Assembly (NCBI GenBank): GCA_019925105.1
Contig: JAHGAU010000012.1
Location: 434,001-498,000 of the forward strand
DNA length: 64,000 bases
Direction of reading: 5' to 3'
Origin: Niebla homalea
Taxonomy: Eukaryota > Ascomycota > Lecanoromycetes > Lecanorales > Ramalinaceae
Below, in pieces: positions 56,151 to 64,000 of this stretch. The notes under the pieces are model-generated. The model was given only the letters and a program-made list of their open reading frames with translations. It searched no databases and was not told the origin of the DNA. Numbering within the stretch: the stretch's first letter is position 1; each line of letters begins with the position of its first letter. The translations under genes and the position numbers were made by a program.

Positions 56151-57748
56151 ATGGACTCCCCAATCTCATACATGCCTCCAGCAATGGATGCTCTATCAAC
56201 GTCAACAGCGCCCGCAATGCGACGAAACCCTCTCAGATTGTTCTTCCAGGATGCACGCGTCCTCTGCACCATGCTCCCCTACTTTCCCTGGATTTTCCTT
56301 CCCTTCAAGACGAAAGACGAGACGGCCGAGCTCTACCTCAACCGCCAAAACGCCAAGGAGATGATCTTGCAGGGCATTCTTTTCTTGTTCGAATTATTCT
56401 TACTGCTACTTCTCCTACCTGCGTTGCTCATCCTCCCCGGCCTCCTCTTCTCCTTGATCATGGGCATTGCTTTCCTCCTCATCTACCTCATCGCTTGGCC
56501 CATGGAGGGCAGTAGCGTGACACGCTCAAGGATGGGCAAGGCCACGCAGCGTCTTGCAGAGCAGCACCGCGACGAACGCTGGATCTTCGTGAATGGTTGC
56601 GCTTCGGGCCATGCAGGCTTGCAAGCCAACACCGACCGCCTTTCTCAGATCTTCGGCCGGGCGGTCACTGGCGTCCACAACAAGACCTACGGCATTGTCG
56701 CTGATGTGCTGGAGTGCCTGATCCAGCGCGTGTTCTCCTACGAGACCGGAGACGTGAGGGTGGCATATGAGCAGATCAAGGCTGTACTACTTGACCCCAC
56801 GGTCACCAAGGTGGTCTTGATTGGACACAGCCAGTATGTCCTACTCATGCCTGTCGTTGCCTTTGCTACCACCCTTTCCTCATTCCTTGATCATCTTGAA
56901 ACACATCCATTTTTTCCATAAGCCTGCTGACCCTGGTCCCTCCCCAGAGGCGGCATCATCCTCTCCCTCGTCCTCGACCGCCTCTTCACCGAGCTCTCCT
57001 CCTCCCACATGTCCAAACTGGAAGTCTACACCTTCGGCTCTGCGGCATCTCACTTCTCGAACCGTCGTCGCTCACCAACGTCTTTTACGAACCCCAGCGA
57101 TTCAGAGCCCGGGACTCTCGGGCACGTGATCTCTCACATTGAGCAGTATGCCACCTTTCCCCCAGATGAGCCAAGCCAACCGTTGGCGTTTGCTAACGAT
57201 CACCTAGCTACGCCAACGAATACGATATGGTCCCCCGCTGGGGCGTCCTCCACTGCACGCGCGACATCCTCTCCAACTGCTACGCTGGCGCGGTCTTCGT
57301 CCGCATGGGCGCGTCGGGGCACATGTTCAATCAGCACTATCTCGACGTCATGTTCCCATCCTTCGCTGGCGCCACCCCAGCGGCGCAGCACGGTGTCGAT
57401 GATCCCGCGGACCATTCGTCGCCCGCCTTGGACCCTTTCTTCGACCAGAAAGTCAGCGTCGACTCCACCTGGTTGCTCAAGCGTCGGGATACCGAGAGGG
57501 AAGTCGCGGGCATCTTGAGGAGTGAAAGCAGTGGGTTGGAGTTTGGCGATGGGGAACTTGTGCACGGCCGCCGTCGTCGTGCGAATGGAGTAGTGGGACC
57601 TCACGGTGGTGCCTCGATGGGAGGGGACCCGACCATGTGTTTCGGCCGGACAGATTCCGGGAGGTTGCTGGAGGAGGAGGCCAGAGGAAAGTCGGTCAGA
57701 GAGCTAAGTAGGCTGTGGAGATACCAGGGCGGGAAGAGTCCTGAGTGA
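56151..57748 (+). CDS. membrane-anchored alpha/beta-hydrolase-like protein
   Basis: Exons 56151-56833, 56948-57145 and 57208-57748 give 473 aa. A long hydrophobic stretch at about residues 71-118 (GILFLFELFLLLLLLPALLI and onward) is one hairpin or two membrane segments. The hydrolase-like part has RWIFVNGCASGHAG, then the nucleophile elbow GHSQGG at 225-230, which is restored exactly by intron 1 (CA|A GGC). Next come KLEVYTFGSAASHF and HYANEYDMVPRWGVLH, where Asp and His could complete a catalytic triad. The C-terminal 120 residues are charged with a CFGRTDSGRLLEEEARGKS segment. The arrangement resembles fungal lipase-like or DUF676-like proteins. Substrate unknown. The 5' part of the gene is C-rich and the 3' part G-rich on the coding strand. 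Confidence 0.8.
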
Positions 57749-57962
57749 ATGATACCCTGAAATGTATAGTGTTACGAAGTAGGCAGATGTGCGCACCCTT
57801 CGTTTTGCTGCTGAGACGACTGACCTTGAAAAGTCTCCATTGTGAACATAGTAAGTTGCCCCGATCTGAATCCCACCAAAAACCAGCAGATATTATTCTG
57901 AACCGTGGGATCCGTACGTCACACTTTGTTCGTCACGTTTCATCTACCAGACTCTCATCTAT

Positions 57963-59567
57963 CTACACATGCCCCGGGCTGCCCCAATTCTTGATCCCCA
58001 ATCCGATCTTCCCGCTCGCTGGATGCCCCGGCTTTGTCTTCTTGCTGGGCGATGCGACTCCCTCAGGACCATCGCCGACCCCCTTGCGCTTCGGTGAAGG
58101 ATCGATCATTGCGTGGTCACCACCAGGCTTTGTGATGCGCCCAGTCAACTTGCTCTGCTGCGTTGCCGCCGGTCTAGTCTCGCTTGCTGGTCGTTGTTGT
58201 TGTTTTGAGGGCGAGTGAACCTGGCTCTTCTGGCCCTCCAGCGTACGTTTGAGCATGCTGGAGGCCATTTGACTGGCCTGCGAACCTGGCGGATCATCCT
58301 GCGAAAACGTGGGTGTCAGTATTGATTGGTTAGTTCGAAACCCTCGAGGAAATTTTAAACGATAATGGTCGTCACCATGTGGTGGGATTTGAGAAGAAGC
58401 GCCGTTTGCTATTTTTATTTGGAATCATGACAAGAACACTAATCAAAAGGTACTCACTTGTTGGTAATCGTCATCATCGTGTTCGGATGCCGAGATTGTG
58501 CTTTCGCGATCGTCTCTGGCGCGCGTGTCCGTGTAGACCAGCTGTGTCCCCAGTGCCGAGGAACTCAAGTTGCTGGGGCCGGGAAAATGGTCGGCATGGG
58601 TGGTTGCGAGCGCGTCGGCAGTGACAGGCCGGCGTTCAGGTGTGGTCGGGAGAGAAGACAGCGAGTGCGCACCGCGTAGGTGGCCTGGGTGAAGTTTGCG
58701 CGATCGTGACTGGCTCGGGCTTGAAGGGCTGCTGTTTGTCTCTCCGTTGAGGTTCGCGGCCTGAAGCAGGGCATCAAAGGGGTCTTGCGAGGCCATGGTC
58801 CTATGCCTTCCAGTGTTCGCAGGCGTACGTGGTGTGCCCTTCGTGTGATGTGTTGAGTAATCTGGCTGGGGCATTGCAGTAGGCATTGCCCCTGACATTG
58901 CTCCTGACTCTTGAAGATCGTTGAAGTGGTCACGGTTGTCCTTTATACGTTGTTTGAGCATTTCGTTGTGGTCTTTAAGCTCTGAGTTGTGGCTATCCAA
59001 TTTCGAGATAAGTTTCTTTGATGACCTCAGCCGTTTCTCCAGGATCGCGTTCTCGTTCTGTAGATCCCGGCAGTGTGAAAGTGCGAGATGTAGGTTTCGC
59101 TGGGCAGACGCCTGGGGAGAGGCCATGTTCGGCACCGGGCTGCCCTCCTGCAGTACCTGAACTTCGCGCCGCGTTGCTTCATGTTCGACCTCGGCGCGCT
59201 TGATGGACTCTTCACTTTCGATGGCGAGCAGGTTATGCTGGAGCTTGGAATGAGCGACCGTCACTCGAGCCTCACTCAGGGCGGGCAGCAACTCGGAGAC
59301 AAGACGGCGAACTTCGGCTTCGTTCATATGCTCCACTTCTTGCATGGTCGGGACCTCTCCAAAGAGCGTGCCAGAGGTGATTGGTGGGGCTGAGCGTAGT
59401 GTAGATGGCGGGGAGGCGAGTACATGCTCCCTTCTGTCGAAAGCACTTGATTTCCAGATAGGCATTTGGCTGGACGGAGGAGGCGTGATGGCACCAGCAA
59501 TGCTGGTCCCTTCTCCATCCATCAGGCTTTCAGGTGTCGGCGTTCTTGGGATTGTGGATTGAGACAT
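57963..59567 (-). CDS. unrecognised fungal coiled-coil protein
   Basis: Exons 59567-58458 and 58298-57963 with a GTGAGT donor and a 159-nt intron give 481 aa. The start at 59567 opens MSQSTIPRTPTPESL; the frame stays open upstream without family-like sequence. A Pro/Ser-rich head (ITPPPSSQMP) precedes two coiled-coil stretches. One is at about 85-145 (EVRRLVSELLPALSEARVTV, HSKLQHNLLAIESEESIKRA). The other is at about 160-220 (CRDLQNENAILEKRLRSSKK, HNEMLKQRIKDN). The rest is disordered with many Ser/Thr-Pro sites, an acidic patch ASEHDDDDYQQ, and a basic tail (SPKRKGV, SPSKKTKPGHP). I recall similar proteins in other filamentous fungi but cannot name a function. It forms a divergent pair with the LRR gene. 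Confidence 0.78.
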
Positions 59568-59922
59568 CGTTGCAGAGATAATGGTATGTCCAGGTAATTG
59601 TCCAGGCCTGCCCAACTTACGGAGGAGGGAGGAGGTGGCTGGTCGTTTGGTCGTTTTGGTGGTTGGGACATGTGACTTCGCGGCAGAGGCGTGATCCGCC
59701 CGCCGGCCGTTGCCCGGGCAAACGATAATCCACAGCCTTGGCCCCAAATCAGCCACAGGTCCACGTGCGGCGTTTGCGGAATTGCGGGCATGTTGGACCG
59801 AGGGGACCAGTACAACTTAAAATAGCTGCGATCAGCACGTTCAACACGTAGTTACGTTGGTCCCAGCCTTGAACGATTGTGATAAGACGTCAACCGCAAC
59901 CGCCTCAAAGAGTTTCGTGTCA
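59568..59922. promoter_or_regulatory. divergent promoter, coiled-coil gene / LRR gene
   Basis: 355 bp between opposite start codons. It holds both promoters by position; no specific element is named. Confidence 0.4.
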
Positions 59923-62526
59923 ATGGACCCGCCTCAGACAGGGACGATTCGCAGATCAGGGATACCCAGGCCATCAAGGCTGCCGGTAGCTCAGCCGTCG
60001 ACAACTTCTTCGCAAGCTCCTGATCCTCCAGCACATCAGCTTCCTAGAAGGACCGTTCCGATTCCCGCTCGTCGAAACAATGTGTCGTCCTCTGCAGGCA
60101 ATGGAGGGCGCGAACCAGCAACGACCACTCAAACAACATCAAGAGCAGATAGCCCCAAGGATAATGGGTACGAGGTCGGCAGCCAAGAGTCCGAAAGTAC
60201 GCATATAGAGGCGGACTTGATCCATAAACCGCGGAAATCACGGCCTTCGCTCTCAGACCGTACAGTCGAGACCCTCTCATTGATACCGCCATCTCCTTCA
60301 CCAGCTCGCCGAAGATCCAGCTTCTTCACACCAGCCAGCCCAATGGTCTCTCCGATGCGGCCAGTATCGCCCACTAAGCGCCCCTCTGGTACACATACCG
60401 GCCACTCAATTACACGTGCGGCACCAATTGGTCGTAATAGTAAAACATTGGCAGCAAGACCTTCAACGCAGCGACAACGTGTTGATAAGATCTTCAAAGA
60501 ACCCGAAAAATCCCCAGCTAAGTCACCAATCATTAGGAAAACTACAAAGGCCGACAAACCCCCCTCGAGACCGTTGATTGGATCCCCTGCTCCGAAGGCT
60601 GCCATGGAAAAGCCGACACCGCCAAAGTCATCTGCTGCGTTAAGAGATACTATTGCAAAGGCTAAAGCTGCACACCGGTCCATCGCTAAAGTACAAAGCC
60701 AGAAAAATGACCAGAACACGAGCGTTGGGTACCACAGTAACTACGAGGACATCGAAGTCCCTGATGGCAACCAGGTGGTACTGAGCAGGCGCATAACGAA
60801 CGCAAAGACGGACGGACGTTTGAACATCGCCGCTATGAATCTGAAATCTTTACCCCCTGAGATCCTCACAATGTATGACACAGACCCATCTGGCGATGGC
60901 TCTTGGGCTGAGAGCGTTGATCTGGTCAAGCTCGTAGCGGCAGACAATGATCTTTCAGATATCGATGAGAGCTTCTTCCCACGGCCCGATGAAGGCTGCC
61001 CTGCATCTGTTCTCGGTGGACTAGAAACTCTAGACGTCCATGGTAATCATCTCAAAGAGCTGCCGCCTGGTCTCGCAAATCTGCGGTTCTTGACAGCGCT
61101 CAACCTCTCTAAAAACGGTTTGAACAACAATTGCTTCAAGATCGTGAGTCAGATCGCTTCACTGCGAGAGCTACGCGTCACGGACAACTTCATCAATGGC
61201 AATCCAGACATCCAGGCGTCCGATCTGCCTCATCTGCAAGTGCTTGATCTGTCAGGTAATGCAATTGCAGACATGCCTGAATCCATGGAACGATTTGGCA
61301 ACCTTCACACCTTAATGATGTCGAGGAACAAACTTTCCAGGATCCCAATGAATGCTTTAAGCTCGTTACCTCTCCGCTATCTCGATGTTTCGAAAAATGC
61401 GATAAAAGGCACGCTCTTGTCCAAGCCTTCAGAAGGATTTGAGTGTCTGAAAACGCTCGATTGCTCCTTCAATGCGATTGTTTCTATCATAGGAGATGGA
61501 GACGATGCAGATCAAGAGCCCTTAATCATGCCTGCGTTACAGGTCTTCGATGCATCTGAAAACAAATTGAGATTCGTTCCTGGGCTAAGTGAATGTTCAG
61601 GTTTAACGAGTCTCTCACTGAGTGGCAATCAACTCAAAGCAGTTCCGGAAGGCTTGGAATCTTTACAAAGCCTAAAAAATGTTGACCTTTCACGTAACGA
61701 CGTTCGCCAATTAGACGAGCGGATTGGGCTCATGAATGGTTTGAGTGTCTTCAATATTGCCAACAATCCACTGCGTGAGAGACGACTGCTCAACATGAAT
61801 ACGGAAGACCTAAAGCAGGAACTGCGGACCAGATGCGAAGACGGCGCTGATCCTACCGCAGCGGAAACTTGGGCACCTCAACAGGGTTCGACCAGTATCT
61901 TCAATGGCATTGTTGATCAATCTTCAAAAGGGCTTCACGCGGTTGAGGAGGAGGACCTCCATTCCAAATTGGATAACCAACCGATCAAAAACGCAAAGTT
62001 CCATCACAATGCTCTTACCATATTCCCGGGAGCTTTCAAAATAGTTGCGGAGACACTGGTGTCTATTGACCTGGCTCACAACAAGCTTTCCGGGTCCAGT
62101 TATATGTCCGAGTCACTAGATCTCCCTAAGTTGAGATACCTTGATCTCAAGGCGAACGCAATTGCAACCCTGGAGCCATTTCTTTCGGGCATCTCAGCAC
62201 CGTGCCTGTCCGAGCTGAATATCTCTCGTAACAGCTTGGTAGATCTTCCAGAACTGCGCGATTCTTATCCGGCATTAAGAACACTACATGCAGCGGACAA
62301 CCGCATCGCCGACCTACGTTTCGACTCCGTCAAGGGTCTCCAATATCTTGACGTGAGTGGCAATGATCTCACCTTCTTGGAACCTAGGATAGGGCTCCTG
62401 GGCAACGAAGGATTGAAAACGCTTTTGGTAGGAGCAAACAGATTCCGAGTGCCACGGCGAGATGTGGTTGAGAAAGGCACTGAGGCGATTCTGACATGGT
62501 TGAGAGGGAGGATAGCTGATGAGTAA
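59923..62526 (+). CDS. leucine-rich-repeat protein (LRRC40-like)
   Basis: A single exon of 867 aa, from ATG 59923 (MDPPQTGTIRRSGIPRPSRL). Residues 1-290 are disordered, Ser/Pro/Arg-rich with SPxR and TPxK-type sites. From about 300 to the end the protein is built of LRRs of the LxxLxLxxNxLxxLP type. Examples are LNIAAMNLKSLPPEIL, LETLDVHGNHLKELPPGLAN, LQVLDLSGNAIADMPESM, LTSLSLSGNQLKAVPEGLES and LQYLDVSGNDLTFLEPRIG. It is broken once near 640-700 by an acidic, repeat-free insert. There is no signal peptide, membrane segment, kinase or NACHT domain, so it is most likely an intracellular scaffold. The architecture matches LRRC40-type proteins of fungi; the partner is unknown. Confidence 0.85.
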   Translation: MDPPQTGTIRRSGIPRPSRLPVAQPSTTSSQAPDPPAHQLPRRTVPIPARRNNVSSSAGNGGREPATTTQTTSRADSPKDNGYEVGSQESESTHIEADLIHKPRKSRPSLSDRTVETLSLIPPSPSPARRRSSFFTPASPMVSPMRPVSPTKRPSGTHTGHSITRAAPIGRNSKTLAARPSTQRQRVDKIFKEPEKSPAKSPIIRKTTKADKPPSRPLIGSPAPKAAMEKPTPPKSSAALRDTIAKAKAAHRSIAKVQSQKNDQNTSVGYHSNYEDIEVPDGNQVVLSRRITNAKTDGRLNIAAMNLKSLPPEILTMYDTDPSGDGSWAESVDLVKLVAADNDLSDIDESFFPRPDEGCPASVLGGLETLDVHGNHLKELPPGLANLRFLTALNLSKNGLNNNCFKIVSQIASLRELRVTDNFINGNPDIQASDLPHLQVLDLSGNAIADMPESMERFGNLHTLMMSRNKLSRIPMNALSSLPLRYLDVSKNAIKGTLLSKPSEGFECLKTLDCSFNAIVSIIGDGDDADQEPLIMPALQVFDASENKLRFVPGLSECSGLTSLSLSGNQLKAVPEGLESLQSLKNVDLSRNDVRQLDERIGLMNGLSVFNIANNPLRERRLLNMNTEDLKQELRTRCEDGADPTAAETWAPQQGSTSIFNGIVDQSSKGLHAVEEEDLHSKLDNQPIKNAKFHHNALTIFPGAFKIVAETLVSIDLAHNKLSGSSYMSESLDLPKLRYLDLKANAIATLEPFLSGISAPCLSELNISRNSLVDLPELRDSYPALRTLHAADNRIADLRFDSVKGLQYLDVSGNDLTFLEPRIGLLGNEGLKTLLVGANRFRVPRRDVVEKGTEAILTWLRGRIADE

Positions 62527-62636
62527 CGATGACAGATGTGTACGAATCACGAGCCGACCTGACAGGGTCATGGCAGGGTGAATGTAGAAAGCGATATGCT
62601 CTGACCTGACTCACAAATTGATAGAAGGCAACAGGA

Positions 62637-63845
62637 TCAGAGTGTTGTTTCCCGTACAAGGTCATTCCATTTTCTCAGCCAGGTGCAAAACTCATCTTCC
62701 TGACCATTCCAATCCGTCTCCATCAGAAGAGCGCACTTCTTCGCCTCCACATCCAAGGCATGTAGTTTGCTGACAGCCTCTTCGCTCTCGTCAGCATACA
62801 GCGCCCCAGCCAACTCGTCCGTTTCTTCGGAGAAGTGCTGCGCAAAGCCGACTAATTGATCGAGCCTCTTCACTTGCTGTGCAGGGGGGATATCACCTTC
62901 CGCACTCGTCCTGGTGATGTTCGGGCATATCGCCACCCTCCGCTTCCGCATAGCGGGATAGAATAACCTCAGTAGTCTCAAGAACTTCAACACCTTGGCC
63001 TTCAGCACGACCTGTGGACTCAGCGCCAAGCTGCGCAATCCATTCCCAATCACCTCCTCTTCCTCCTCATCACTCGTCGTCGGGGTCGCAATGACCGCCT
63101 TCTCTCCATGCGTGCTGTTCCCACCCTCCTCCTCCTCCTCCTCATCACCATCATCATCACTCTCCCCCTCCTCCTCAGGATCCCACCCATCAATCTCCGC
63201 AATCCCATCATCCACCAGCTCCCCATACCCCTTCACCCGCCGATCCAGCACGCCCCTCACCCCAATCACCCCCAGCGACACGAGCTCATCGCACTGCTCC
63301 CACAACACCCCCGTGCTCGCCAACGCCGCACCACCCCCCTTCTCCTCCCTTGCCTCGAATCCCGCAACCTTGCCCTCTCCCTCTCCCTCTCCTCCGTCCG
63401 TAGTAGTAGTAGTAGTAGTAGTAGGCACACAGTCCAACAACCTGCGAACTTCCCGCCAGAGGATCCCCAGCGTGGCCTTGACATGCTCCCGCACCGCGCT
63501 CGTGTATCGCTCCGGCTGCAGGGATGCCCACCCGGCCATCAGGGCGGGGAGGACGTTGTTCGACAGCGCGGAGACGAGGTGGGTGGCTTCGCGGGCGGAG
63601 AAGGGGCGGTGGAGGATGAGGAGGGAGAGTTTTGTGGTCTGCGCTTTGAGGAGTTGGGAGGCGTCCGAGAGGAGCGCGAGGGGGTTGGGTGGTGGGGTTG
63701 CGGCGGGTTGGGGGGGGGCAAGGTGGGGAGGCTCATTGGGGGTCGGGGATTGCAGGGCGGTTTGAAAGGAGGTGAGGAGGTCGCGGAGGGAGGTTAGGGA
63801 GATGCGGAGGGTGAGGAGGTCGGAGTCGGGGGTTGAGGGAGGCAT
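62637..63845 (-). CDS. GCIP-family protein (Grap2/cyclin-D-interacting, CCNDBP1-like)
   Basis: A single exon of 402 aa, starting MPPSTPDSDLLTLRISLTSL at 63845. The helical GCIP fold is visible as an amphipathic N-terminus, KAQTTKLSLLILHRPFSARE, NNVLPALMAGWASL, KATLGILWREVRRLLD and DELVSLGVIGVRGVLDRRVK. Two low-complexity inserts interrupt it. One is a run of eight Thr coded by a GTA/TAC repeat at about 63406-63425, followed by GEGEGE. The other is an acidic tract near residues 230-275. The C-terminal helices contain LKAKVLKFLRLLRLFYPAMR and DELAGALYADESEEAV. Human GCIP binds cyclin D and Grap2; the fungal role is not known. It converges with the LRR gene, 110 bp apart. Coding-strand composition changes from C-rich at the 5' end to G-rich further in. 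Confidence 0.82.
   Translation of the reverse strand: MPPSTPDSDLLTLRISLTSLRDLLTSFQTALQSPTPNEPPHLAPPQPAATPPPNPLALLSDASQLLKAQTTKLSLLILHRPFSAREATHLVSALSNNVLPALMAGWASLQPERYTSAVREHVKATLGILWREVRRLLDCVPTTTTTTTTDGGEGEGEGKVAGFEAREEKGGGAALASTGVLWEQCDELVSLGVIGVRGVLDRRVKGYGELVDDGIAEIDGWDPEEEGESDDDGDEEEEEEGGNSTHGEKAVIATPTTSDEEEEEVIGNGLRSLALSPQVVLKAKVLKFLRLLRLFYPAMRKRRVAICPNITRTSAEGDIPPAQQVKRLDQLVGFAQHFSEETDELAGALYADESEEAVSKLHALDVEAKKCALLMETDWNGQEDEFCTWLRKWNDLVRETTL
63402..63425. repeat. GTA trinucleotide microsatellite (coding)
   Basis: About eight GTA units on the plus strand, read on the minus strand as a poly-Thr run inside the GCIP-family gene. Likely length-polymorphic, in steps of one codon. Confidence 0.85.
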
Positions 63846-64000
63846 TTTGCTGAATGGATTTGTGGGCGTGGTGACCGGTGAGATTGTGGAAGTGGTTTTA
63901 GCGTCTTTGCCTAGCGAATTTGATATAAGTTTGGGTCCTTGCACTCTTTATGTCTGATTTCTACTTGGATTCTGCATCTTGGGCTTAGTTATGGATGACT

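Noticed and set aside
1..64000. tRNA, rRNA, CRISPR, intact transposon, integrated virus or biosynthetic cluster
   Set aside because: I looked for tRNA B-boxes, direct-repeat arrays, long terminal repeats, transposase or polymerase motifs and clustered tailoring enzymes, and found none. The single P450 has no cluster partners.

Overview
The window looks like nuclear DNA of a filamentous ascomycete (Pezizomycotina; a Dothideomycetes-like fungus is a guess, not shown). The evidence is short GT-AG introns of mostly 46-80 nt with CTGAC/CTAAC branch points in nearly every one, compact genes on both strands, and a gene set typical of these fungi (Erg6, Nic96, a CYP52-type P450, Csc1, Vnx1, Hri1, Slt11). 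I rebuilt exon structures by hand. For every spliced gene the exon lengths sum to a whole number of codons. The exceptions are two genes that carry apparent single-base frameshifts.

Layout. 1.7-6.2 kb: PDH E1 beta and sterol C24-methyltransferase (both minus), then splicing factor Slt11 (plus). 6.2-13.7 kb: a gene-poor, repeat-rich island. Its one well-supported gene is an unrecognised nine-exon gene (9083-11962) with duplicated exons, repeated peptide motifs and intronic minisatellites. 13.8-31.2 kb: nucleoporin Nic96, Lunapark, a GRIP golgin, an FGGY sugar kinase and a Vnx1-type cation/H+ exchanger. 31.8-43.7 kb: proteasome ATPase Rpt6 (two frameshifts), a rhodanese-PTP phosphatase, an F-box protein (one frameshift), a small unknown protein, a CYP52-like P450 and mitoribosomal mL50. 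44.5-64 kb: Csc1-type channel, an unknown coiled-coil protein, ribosomal protein L13, AP-2 alpha, Hri1, a membrane-anchored alpha/beta hydrolase, an unknown coiled-coil protein, an LRR protein and a GCIP-family protein.

There is no operon and no recognisable biosynthetic cluster. These are mostly housekeeping genes of membrane traffic, sterol and energy metabolism, translation and protein turnover. Several are divergent pairs sharing 250-670 bp promoters (Erg6/Slt11, Lunapark/golgin, Vnx1/Rpt6, L13/AP-2 alpha, 59.7 kb pair). I see no tRNA, rRNA, CRISPR array, intact transposon or integrated virus. The most novel object is the 9.1-12.0 kb gene. The most important quality warning is the set of homopolymer frameshifts in Rpt6 and the F-box gene.
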